Assembly: GCA_044508215.1 (NCBI GenBank)
Contig: JBIQID010000109.1
Location: 1-10,613, forward strand
Length of the DNA stretch: 10,613 nucleotides
Source: JAEZFI01 sp044508215
Lineage (GTDB): Bacteria; Actinomycetota; Acidimicrobiia; Acidimicrobiales; Microtrichaceae
Reading direction: 5' to 3'
The position numbers were made by a program, and so were the translations under genes. The notes below the pieces were generated by a model. The model was given only the letters and a program-made list of their open reading frames with translations. It did not search any database and was not told where the DNA came from. Positions 5,162-10,613 of the stretch are shown here, one piece after another (position 1 is the first letter of the stretch; each line of letters opens with the position of its first letter).

Positions 5162-7399
5162 ATGCGCCAGGCGAGCGGGCTCGGGAAGACGAGCGCGTTG
5201 CGGAGCGCCGTGGCGATCATCGCGGTGGCTCTGGCCATCGCGGGCTGTACCCCACCGGATGCCGAGCCCGGGCCGACGACGACCACCACGACGCCGTTCC
5301 CACCGCTCCCGGCGACGTCGCTCCACCTTCTCAGCGAGCCGGGCGACTACATCGGCCAGGGCCGGACTGCCACGTACACGCCGCCGGAGGCGACGTTCAG
5401 CGTGACGCTCATGGCGAACCACGTGCGGGTGCTCGTGACGACCCCTGCGTCGCTTGATCCGTGGCGGCTCGAGTTCGCTGCGCCCGATGGCGATCCGCTC
5501 ATCCCCGGACCGTTCGAGGCTGCCACCCGCTTCCCGTTCCAGTCGCCCACCCGGCCCGGGCTGTCGGTCACCGGGGAGCACCGGGGGTGCAACCAGAGCA
5601 CTGGCCGCTTCGACCTCCGCCAGGTCGAGGTGGATGGAAACGGCAACCTGACGCGGTTCGCGGCCGAGTTCGAGCAGCGCTGCGACAACAGCAGTGGTGT
5701 GCTGCGCGGCGCGATCCGGTGGAACGCGACGGACCCCTACCCCGTGGCGGTCGACGCCGACGGCGACGGGGTGCCCGACACCGTCGACAACTGCAGGGGC
5801 CTTCCGAACCCTGCTCAGGCCGACGCTGACCGCGACCGGCTGGGGGACGCGTGCGATCCGGAGCACAACCACACCTGGATCTCCTTCCAGAGCGACCCGG
5901 GCGACTTCATCGGCCAGGGCCGCAACGACGTCTGGTTCGGCGTCGACGGGAGGTTCACGCCGTCGCGCACCGTTGGCGGCGGTGTGCAGGTCCTCTTCGA
6001 CGGTGGGCCGACCGACTGGAACCTGCGGTTCCATTCGCCCAGCGGCCCGCTCTCGGCGGGCACCTACACGGGTGCGACGAGGTTCCCGTTCCAGGCGGCC
6101 GGGGTTCCCGGATTGTCCGTGTCAGGTTCTGGCCGGGGGTGCAACACGCTGACCGGGTCGTTCACCGTGAACGAGGTGGTCTACCGGGCCGACTCGAGCG
6201 TCGCTCGGTTCTCGGCCGACTTCGTGCAGCACTGCGAGGGCCTTGTGCCTGCACTGCGTGGCAGCGTCCGCTACGACGCGTCGACCTCGGGGCCGCCGCC
6301 CACGACGACCACGACCACGACCACCACGACCACGACGACGGTCCCCGGGCCGAACCGTGCGCCGCAGATCGCGTCCTTCGCGCCGGTGCGGTCCTCGGGC
6401 GCGGCCCCGCTCACCACGGCGCTCCGCTGGAACATCTCCGACCCCGACGGCGACGCCCTGACGTGCGGGCTCGACCTCGACGGCAACGGCACGTTCGAGG
6501 TCCAGATCGGGAGCTGCTCGTCGTCCTCGATCCGCTCCGCCACGTTCGCGGCGGCGGGGAGCAGGACCGTCTCGCTGCGTGTCAGCGACGGCGAGGCGGC
6601 ACCGGTGGTGGCGACGGCCGTCGTGAACGTGACGTCCCCGTCGGCCGACGCCTTCGAGGTGGTCGTGCTGCCGGTCGGTTCGATGACGTCGACCCAGACC
6701 GCTGCGTTCACGAACGCGGCGAACCGCTGGGCGCAGGTGATCCGGACCGGCCTGCCGACGGTCAGCGTCAACCTCCCCGCGAACGCGTGCGGCACCGGTG
6801 CGCCGGCGTTCAGCGGGACGATCGACGACCTGGTGATCCACGCCAGCATCGTGCCGATCGACGGCCCTGGTGGGATCCTCGGCAGCGCGGGCCCCTGCGT
6901 GGTCCGCACCGCCAGCGGGCTTCCCGCCTACGGCGTGATGAAGTTCGACTCCGCTGACGTCGCCCAGCTGGAGGCAGCCGGCACCTTCGAGGCGGTCATC
7001 CTCCACGAGATGGGACACGTGCTCGGCTTCGGGACCGTGTGGGAACCGCCCATGCTGGCCGGTGCCGGGACGGGGAACCCGACGTGGACCGGTGTGACCG
7101 CCCTCGGTGCGTGGCAGGCCATCGGCGGCACCGGCTCCGTCCCCGTGGAGGGAACCGGCGGGCCGGGCACCGCGGACGGCCACTGGCGCGAGACGGTGTT
7201 CGGGAACGAGCTGATGACCGGTTGGCTCGGCTCGGGGAGCAACCCCCTCAGTGCGGTCACGATCGCCTCGCTGGCCGACATCGGCTACGGCGTGGACCTC
7301 GGTGCTGCCGATCCGTTCGGCGGCGTCGGCGCACGTGGCCAGGCACCGTCGTCGCAGCACTACGAGGTCGAACTGATCCGACCGACCAGGACCGCCTGA
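5162..7399 (+). CDS. surface lipoprotein with leishmanolysin-like (M8-type) zinc metalloprotease domain
   Basis: This is a 745-residue exported protein. ATG 5162 follows GGAGG by 5 nt. A basic N-terminus and hydrophobic stretch lead to a lipobox IAGC with lipidated Cys29, so it should be anchored to the outer face of the membrane. The order is: Thr/Pro linker (about 37-51); repeat domain A (about 53-193); a thrombospondin type-3-like Asp-rich, probably calcium-binding segment (198-232); repeat domain B (about 238-373); a 13-Thr linker (381-393); a PKD/Ig-like domain (about 397-494); and a protease domain (about 496-745). The protease has HEMGHVLGFGTVW with zinc ligands H615 and H619 and catalytic E616. 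After a roughly 50-residue insertion come a third His, H674, in GHWRETVFGNELMTG and a Met-turn M685, the leishmanolysin (MEROPS M8) pattern. No pro-domain cysteine switch is obvious. The substrate is unknown; adhesion or degradation of external protein is plausible. Confidence 0.88.
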   Translation: MRQASGLGKTSALRSAVAIIAVALAIAGCTPPDAEPGPTTTTTTPFPPLPATSLHLLSEPGDYIGQGRTATYTPPEATFSVTLMANHVRVLVTTPASLDPWRLEFAAPDGDPLIPGPFEAATRFPFQSPTRPGLSVTGEHRGCNQSTGRFDLRQVEVDGNGNLTRFAAEFEQRCDNSSGVLRGAIRWNATDPYPVAVDADGDGVPDTVDNCRGLPNPAQADADRDRLGDACDPEHNHTWISFQSDPGDFIGQGRNDVWFGVDGRFTPSRTVGGGVQVLFDGGPTDWNLRFHSPSGPLSAGTYTGATRFPFQAAGVPGLSVSGSGRGCNTLTGSFTVNEVVYRADSSVARFSADFVQHCEGLVPALRGSVRYDASTSGPPPTTTTTTTTTTTTTVPGPNRAPQIASFAPVRSSGAAPLTTALRWNISDPDGDALTCGLDLDGNGTFEVQIGSCSSSSIRSATFAAAGSRTVSLRVSDGEAAPVVATAVVNVTSPSADAFEVVVLPVGSMTSTQTAAFTNAANRWAQVIRTGLPTVSVNLPANACGTGAPAFSGTIDDLVIHASIVPIDGPGGILGSAGPCVVRTASGLPAYGVMKFDSADVAQLEAAGTFEAVILHEMGHVLGFGTVWEPPMLAGAGTGNPTWTGVTALGAWQAIGGTGSVPVEGTGGPGTADGHWRETVFGNELMTGWLGSGSNPLSAVTIASLADIGYGVDLGAADPFGGVGARGQAPSSQHYEVELIRPTRTA
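5318..5740 (+). repeat. internal protein repeat A of the lipoprotein
   Basis: First copy of an unrecognised domain of about 140 residues. It begins near SEPGDYIGQGR, contains ATRFPFQ and RGCN, and ends near LRGAIRWNA. Cys143 and Cys174 are 31 residues apart, as are the matching pair in copy B, suggesting one disulfide per copy. Confidence 0.8.
5753..5857 (+). other. thrombospondin type-3-like calcium-binding segment (within lipoprotein)
   Basis: Residues 198-232 carry DADGDGVPDTVDNC followed by PNPAQADADRDRLGDACD. The regular Asp spacing and the Cys pair are the type-3 repeat signature. In the family these bind calcium and stiffen the chain; here the segment separates the two repeat domains. 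Confidence 0.8.
5873..6280 (+). repeat. internal protein repeat B of the lipoprotein
   Basis: Second copy of the same domain, beginning near SDPGDFIGQGR and sharing ATRFPFQ, PGLSVSG, RGCN and ALRGSVRYDA with copy A. Cys327 and Cys358 are 31 residues apart. The DNA has diverged, so this is an old duplication rather than a recent tandem copy. Confidence 0.8.
6302..6340 (+). repeat. ACG/ACC codon run encoding 13 threonines
   Basis: Thirteen consecutive Thr codons mixing ACG and ACC form an uninterrupted linker between repeat domain B and the PKD-like domain. Such Thr linkers are common in exported actinobacterial proteins. The run could expand or contract by slippage in 3-bp units without shifting the frame. 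Confidence 0.9.
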
Positions 7400-7410
7400 C
7401 GCGCTTGTGG

Positions 7411-7427
7411 CGAGCCCGAGCGGCTCG
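7411..7427 (+). terminator. possible weak terminator hairpin after the lipoprotein gene
   Basis: CGAGCC-CGAGC-GGCTCG forms a 6-bp GC stem with a 5-nt loop, 11 nt past the lipoprotein stop. No T-tract follows, so it is at best a GC-type terminator. The rest of the 167-nt gap to the MarR gene shows only the -10-like element described below. Confidence 0.3.
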
Positions 7428-7553
7428 ACTCCCGCTTGCGAGCCGGGGCCGTCGCGCCGCGAGCACCTACCGACTGCTCGGTGTGGACGTGGGGATGGTG
7501 GGCTGACGTCGTCCTCGCGAGCCATCGGGCCGGGTGGCCGGTGACGGGCCTGC

Positions 7554-7559
7554 CAGACT
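7554..7559 (+). promoter_or_regulatory. -10-like element for a possibly leaderless marR-type transcript
   Basis: CAGACT, preceded by TGC in an extended -10 arrangement, lies 7 nt before ATG 7567. There is no Shine-Dalgarno between them and no clear -35. Transcription starting at the A of ATG would give a leaderless mRNA. Confidence 0.35.
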
Positions 7560-7566
7560 TCAGGGC

Positions 7567-8076
7567 ATGGCTCGACGGAGTGGACCGCGGCTGGATCCGA
7601 TCGCCGAGGCCCGGCGCCAGTGGGACGCCCACGGGTGGACGGACGCGAGTCCCGGCATGGCCATGGTCACCTCGGTCACCCGGGTGCAGCAGATGCTCCT
7701 CGCCCGGATGGACGAGGCCCTCGCTCCCTTCGAGCTGACCTTCGCCCGCTACGAGCTGCTCATGCTGCTCAGCTTCACCCGCACCGGCGCGCTGCCGCTC
7801 GGCAAGGTCGGCGAGCGCCTGCAGGTCCACCCCACCAGCGTCACCTCGGCGGTGGGGCGGCTGGAGGGGCAGGGGCTCGTGGTCCGCAAGCCGCACCCCA
7901 CCGATGGCCGGGCCACGCTCGTGGAGATCACCCCCGACGGCCGCAACGTGGTGGAGAAGGCCACGCGTGAGGTGAACGAGCAGGTGTTCACGCAGCTCCC
8001 GCTGGAACCCGCCGAGGTGGAGCAGGTGACGACCCTGCTCGAGCGGTTCCGCCGCAACGCCGGCGACATCGAGTAG
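7567..8076 (+). CDS. MarR family transcriptional regulator
   Basis: This is a 169-residue dimeric winged-helix DNA-binding protein of the MarR family. Helices at about 33-70 (MVTSVTRVQQMLLARMDEAL, then FARYELLMLLSF) form the dimer and first domain part. The helix-turn-helix runs through LGKVGERLQVHPTSVTSAV, with the recognition helix at about 89-104. The wing contains HPTDGRATLVEITPDG with D113 and R115 of the family's D-x-R motif. ATG 7567 is chosen because it sits 7 nt after a -10-like hexamer and gives a normal-length N-terminus; an in-frame upstream GTG at 7534 adds residues unlike the family. The effector is unknown. The family usually binds small aromatic or acyl ligands and represses nearby genes. 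The nearby acyl-CoA mutase gene icmF, 403 nt downstream, is a plausible target, though the AbrB-like gene lies between them. Confidence 0.92.
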   Translation: MARRSGPRLDPIAEARRQWDAHGWTDASPGMAMVTSVTRVQQMLLARMDEALAPFELTFARYELLMLLSFTRTGALPLGKVGERLQVHPTSVTSAVGRLEGQGLVVRKPHPTDGRATLVEITPDGRNVVEKATREVNEQVFTQLPLEPAEVEQVTTLLERFRRNAGDIE

Positions 8077-8110
8077 CTGGCGTACGGGTGAGCAACCGAG
8101 AACGCGCCGG

Positions 8111-8116
8111 TAGCGT
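8111..8116 (+). promoter_or_regulatory. -10 element for a possibly leaderless AbrB-like gene
   Basis: TAGCGT fits TAnnnT and lies 7 nt before ATG 8124 with no Shine-Dalgarno between. GTGAGC at 8088-8093, 17 nt upstream, could be a poor -35. This suggests the gene has its own promoter although the MarR stop is only 47 nt away. Confidence 0.45.
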
Positions 8117-8123
8117 CCCTCCG

Positions 8124-8360
8124 ATGGACGCCAGCGTTGACGAGGCGGGACGGATCGTGCTGCCCGAGGCCCTGCGCGAGAGGTTGCGGCTGACCCCCGG
8201 CACCAAGGTGGATGTCACTGAGTACGGGGACGGGCTGCTCATCCGGCCGCTGAGTCGCACGGCGCGGATCGAGGAGCGCGACGGTCGGCTGGTCGCAGTG
8301 GCCGAGACGCCGATCACCGACGAGGACGTCGTCGCGCTGATCCATGCCGATCGTCGATGA
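8124..8360 (+). CDS. AbrB/MazE/SpoVT-type DNA-binding protein, antitoxin-like
   Basis: This is a 78-residue small protein. Its N-terminal half, VDEAGRIVLPEALRERLRLTPGTKVDVTE and following, is the swapped-hairpin SpoVT/AbrB fold used by VapB- and MazE-type antitoxins for operator binding (residues about 5-48). The acidic C-terminal part, with TPITDEDVVALIHADRR, resembles the toxin-wrapping tail of VapB antitoxins. ATG 8124 is preferred over in-frame GTG 8088, because the domain starts within a few residues and a -10-like TAGCGT lies 7 nt upstream. VapB genes are normally followed at once by a PIN-domain VapC ribonuclease gene. Here only 118 nt of mostly structured DNA separates it from icmF, so no intact toxin is present. 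It may be an orphan antitoxin or a stand-alone regulator. Confidence 0.85.
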   Translation: MDASVDEAGRIVLPEALRERLRLTPGTKVDVTEYGDGLLIRPLSRTARIEERDGRLVAVAETPITDEDVVALIHADRR

Positions 8361-8377
8361 TCGACCTTCCTGGGGCT

Positions 8378-8429
8378 GGTTCTGTCATGCGTGGTGCGAC
8401 GGATCTGTCGCACCACGCAGGACAAAACC
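8378..8429. repeat. long near-perfect inverted repeat (hairpin) between the AbrB-like gene and icmF
   Basis: The arms TGCGTGGTGCGAC (8388-8400) and GTCGCACCACGCA (8407-8419) are perfect complements over 13 bp around the 6-nt loop GGATCT. Pairing extends outward through TGTC/GACA and GGTT/AACC with one mismatch before each block, giving 21 paired bases of 23 per arm. No T-tract follows on either strand; the short T and A runs pair with each other at the stem base, so it is not a classical intrinsic terminator. It could be a GC-rich terminator, an mRNA-stabilising hairpin or the remnant of a small palindromic mobile element. Confidence 0.85.
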
Positions 8430-8442
8430 GGGGCGGGGCCCG

Positions 8443-8472
8443 TTGCCAGATAGTTGGATGTCCTAGTAATCT
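8443..8472 (+). promoter_or_regulatory. promoter of icmF
   Basis: TTGCCA (8443-8448) and TAATCT (8467-8472) are good -35 and -10 matches with an 18-nt spacer. The predicted start site, about 7 nt after the -10, coincides with GTG 8479, implying a leaderless mRNA. A GGAGG at 8473-8477 is only 1 nt from the GTG, too close to act as a normal Shine-Dalgarno. Confidence 0.6.
8452..8467. promoter_or_regulatory. imperfect dyad in the icmF promoter spacer, candidate operator
   Basis: AGTTGGATGTCCTAGT is partly self-complementary (10 of 16), with a core of GGA-TG-TCC at 8456-8463, and fills the space between the -35 and -10. CCAGAT (8446-8451) and ATCTGG (8469-8474) form a second, perfect 6-bp inverted pair flanking it. 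A repressor bound here would exclude RNA polymerase. Which protein binds is unknown; the upstream MarR-family product is one candidate. Confidence 0.35.
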
Positions 8473-8478
8473 GGAGGG

Positions 8479-10613
8479 GTGACCGACACCACCCCCACGC
8501 CGCTGCACGTCCCCGAGCACCCCGTGCGGTTCGTGACCGCAGCCTCGCTGTTCGACGGGCACGACGCCTCGATCAACATCATGCGGCGCATCCTCCAGAG
8601 CCAGGGCGCCGAGGTGATCCACCTGGGCCACAACCGCTCCGTCGACGAGGTGATCCGCGCCGCCATCGACGAAGACGTCCAGGGCGTGTGCGTCAGCTCC
8701 TACCAGGGCGGCCACATGGAGTACTTCAAGTACCTCCTCGCACGCCTCGCGGAGGAGGGTCGCCCCGACATCAAGGTGTACGGCGGTGGGGGCGGCGTGA
8801 TCGTGCCCGAGGAGATCGCCGAGCTCGAGGCTGCGGGCGTCTCGCACATCTTCTCGCCGGCCGACGGTGCGCGGCTCGGACTCGCGGGGATGATCAACCT
8901 CCTGATCGCCGAGTGCGACCGGGACCTCGCGGTGGAGGGCGACCTGTCGGTCGAGCGCCTCTACGGCGGTGACCGCAACGTCCTCGCCCGGATGATCACG
9001 GCGATCGAGAGCGGCACGATCCCCGACGCCACGATGGAGGAGCTCCGGGCCGCAGCGGCGGCTCGGACCGTGCCCGTGCTCGGCGTGACCGGCACCGGCG
9101 GGTCCGGCAAGTCGTCGCTCACCGACGAGCTGATCCATCGGTTCCGCATGGACCAGGAGGACAAGCTGCGCATCGCGGTCCTCGCCGTGGACCCCACCCG
9201 TCGTCGGGGTGGCGGGGCGCTGCTCGGCGACCGGATCCGCATGAACTCGATCAACAGCCCGCAGGTGTACTTCCGCTCGATCGCCACCCGCGGCTCGGTC
9301 GCCGAGGTGCCCGACTCGATTCCGGCCATGGTGACCGCCGCCAAGGCCGCGGGCTTCGACCTCGTGGTGGTGGAGACGCCCGGCATCGGCCAGGGCGACG
9401 CGGCCGTGGTCGACCTGGTGGACGTGTCGCTCTACGTGATGACCCCCGAGTTCGGGGCCCCCAGCCAGCTCGAGAAGATCGACATGCTGGACTTCGCCGA
9501 CGCCGTGGCGATCAACAAGTTCGAGCGCCGAGGCGCAGAGGACGCACTGCGGGACGTCCGCCGCCAGTGGGCCCGGAACCACGAGGACTGGACCACCCCG
9601 CCGGACGAGGCGCCGGTCTTCGGCACCATCGCCGCACGGTTCAACGACGACGGCACGACCGCGCTCTACCAACACCTTCGTGGCCAGCTCGCCGCGAAGG
9701 GCCTCTCGGTGACCGACGGAGTCCTCACCGCGGTCTCGGGTCGCACCTCCACCCGCTCGGATGCCGTGGTCCCGCCGGACCGCGTGCGCTACCTCGCCGA
9801 GGTCGCCGAGACGGTGCGCATCTACCACCGCCAGACCGAGGAGCAGGCCGAGGCCGCACGCCGGCGCCAGCAGGTGACCGAGGTGCTCAGCGCCGCCGAG
9901 GCGCGCTCACTCGATGCGTCCGTGATCGACGTGCTCGGCAGGGAAGCCGACGAGACGTTGACGGCCGAGAGCCGCCGCCTGCTCGACGAGTGGCCCGAGA
10001 CCGTCGAGCAGTTGAGCGGCACCGAGCTGACCACGGGCACCTCCACCACGTCGCTGGTCCGCGAGTCGCTCTCCGGCACGCTCGTCCCACGGGTGTCGCT
10101 CCCGAAGTACCGCGATCACGGCGACCTGTTGCGTTGGCTCCGCAGGGAGAACCTGCCGGGCCGCTTCCCGTTCACCGCCGGCGTGTTCCCCTTCAAGCGT
10201 GAGAACGAGGACCCGGCGCGGATGTTCGCGGGCGAGGGCGACGCGTTCCGGACCAACCGGCGCTTCCACCTCCTGGCCGAGGGCCAGCCGGCCACCCGCC
10301 TCTCCACGGCGTTCGACTCGGTGACCCTCTACGGCAACGACCCCGACCGCCGTCCCGACATCTACGGCAAGATCGGCACCTCCGGTGTCTCGATCGCCAC
10401 GCTCGACGACATGAAGGTCCTCTACTCGGGCTTCGACCTGTCGGATCCGACCACGTCGGTGTCGATGACGATCAACGGACCGGCCCCCACGATCCTCGCC
10501 ATGTTCCTCAACACGGCGATCGACCAGCGGCTCGACGCGTTCGAGGAGGAGCACGGCCGGCGCCCCGACGAGGCCGAGGCCGCCGAGATCCGCAAGTTCG
10601 TGCTGTCGACCGT
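8479..10613 (+). CDS. icmF: fused isobutyryl-CoA mutase IcmF, N-terminal 711 residues (3' end outside window)
   Basis: IcmF is an adenosylcobalamin-dependent enzyme that interconverts isobutyryl-CoA and n-butyryl-CoA, fused to its own G-protein chaperone. Family members have about 1,090 residues, so roughly a third is missing. Residues about 16-145 form the B12-binding domain, with DGHDASIN and cobalt-ligand H28. A MeaB-like G domain follows, with the P-loop GTGGSGKS (205-212), VVVETPG (296-302) and NKFE (346-349) in place of NKxD. A helical linker (about 425-540) leads to the mutase TIM barrel from about 542, with ENLPGRFPFTAGVFPFKRE and RTNRRFH. Phe583 in RMFAG occupies the place of Tyr89 of methylmalonyl-CoA mutase, as in isobutyryl-CoA mutases; the second specificity residue lies past the window end. 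GTG 8479 fits family N-termini and the promoter position. Some family members prefer isovaleryl/pivalyl-CoA. Confidence 0.95.
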   Translation, partial: MTDTTPTPLHVPEHPVRFVTAASLFDGHDASINIMRRILQSQGAEVIHLGHNRSVDEVIRAAIDEDVQGVCVSSYQGGHMEYFKYLLARLAEEGRPDIKVYGGGGGVIVPEEIAELEAAGVSHIFSPADGARLGLAGMINLLIAECDRDLAVEGDLSVERLYGGDRNVLARMITAIESGTIPDATMEELRAAAAARTVPVLGVTGTGGSGKSSLTDELIHRFRMDQEDKLRIAVLAVDPTRRRGGGALLGDRIRMNSINSPQVYFRSIATRGSVAEVPDSIPAMVTAAKAAGFDLVVVETPGIGQGDAAVVDLVDVSLYVMTPEFGAPSQLEKIDMLDFADAVAINKFERRGAEDALRDVRRQWARNHEDWTTPPDEAPVFGTIAARFNDDGTTALYQHLRGQLAAKGLSVTDGVLTAVSGRTSTRSDAVVPPDRVRYLAEVAETVRIYHRQTEEQAEAARRRQQVTEVLSAAEARSLDASVIDVLGREADETLTAESRRLLDEWPETVEQLSGTELTTGTSTTSLVRESLSGTLVPRVSLPKYRDHGDLLRWLRRENLPGRFPFTAGVFPFKRENEDPARMFAGEGDAFRTNRRFHLLAEGQPATRLSTAFDSVTLYGNDPDRRPDIYGKIGTSGVSIATLDDMKVLYSGFDLSDPTTSVSMTINGPAPTILAMFLNTAIDQRLDAFEEEHGRRPDEAEAAEIRKFVLST

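Noticed and set aside
4801..5289. N-terminal extension of the DrrA-like ATPase to 494 residues
   Set aside because: The extra residues are Arg/Pro/Ser-rich without domain character, overlap the lipoprotein gene start, and a good AGGAGG precedes ATG 4800.
6302..6340. Repeat tract considered as a CRISPR or minisatellite array
   Set aside because: It is simply a run of Thr codons in frame in a secreted protein; there are no spacers and no repeat unit above 3 bp.
6122..7525. 467-codon minus-strand open frame opposite the metalloprotease
   Set aside because: It is an antisense shadow with Arg/Gly/Asp-rich composition and no domain; the plus strand has a lipobox, duplicated domains and zinc ligands.
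8378..8429. Inverted repeat considered as a classical rho-independent terminator
   Set aside because: No T-tract follows the stem on either strand; the short T and A runs lie at the stem base and pair with each other.
8314..9828. 504-codon minus-strand open frame opposite icmF
   Set aside because: It is His/Val/Gly/Asp-rich antisense shadow of the mutase gene, which has a full set of B12, P-loop and mutase motifs on the plus strand.

Overview
The window comes from a very GC-rich bacterial chromosome, most likely an actinobacterium. Long Thr-rich linkers in a secreted protein, several genes that look leaderless (a TAnnnT-type hexamer 6-8 nt before the start codon and no Shine-Dalgarno), a wax-ester/diacylglycerol acyltransferase and a fused AdoCbl mutase together suggest an Acidimicrobiia-type lineage. 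That placement is inference. I see no rRNA, tRNA, CRISPR array, insertion sequence or prophage.

Layout. (1) 2-418 (+) is the 3' end of a GGDEF diguanylate cyclase gene with active-site and inhibitory-site motifs. (2) 527-2928 (+) is a two-gene unit: a WS/DGAT acyltransferase and, 5 nt later, a cation diffusion facilitator. (3) 2914-4800 (-) is a DrrAB-type ABC exporter operon, ATPase first and permease second; the permease stop overlaps the end of the convergent CDF gene by 15 bp. (4) 4801-5161 is a 361-bp divergent intergenic region with a 16-bp near-perfect palindrome (5119-5134) that looks like a TetR-type operator. (5) 5162-7399 (+) encodes a large surface lipoprotein: two copies of an unrecognised Cys-pair domain separated by a thrombospondin type-3-like calcium-binding segment, a poly-Thr linker, a PKD/Ig-like domain and a leishmanolysin-like zinc protease. 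(6) 7567-8360 (+) holds a MarR regulator and a small AbrB-type (antitoxin-like) protein with no toxin gene beside it. (7) 8361-8478 contains a long near-perfect inverted repeat and then a well-formed promoter with a dyad in its spacer. (8) 8479 to the window end (+) is the first 711 codons of a fused isobutyryl-CoA mutase (IcmF).

How the parts may work together. The acyltransferase stores acyl groups as neutral lipid, and IcmF interconverts branched and linear C4 acyl-CoAs, so both ends of the window touch acyl-CoA metabolism. The MarR regulator is a plausible controller of icmF, though that is only inferred from position. The ABC exporter and the metalloprotease lipoprotein are divergently arranged and could share regulatory DNA, but the operator sits much nearer the lipoprotein gene. 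Most genes are ordinary housekeeping or accessory actinobacterial genes. The least explained items are the duplicated domain in the lipoprotein, the 52-bp inverted repeat, and the toxin-less AbrB gene.
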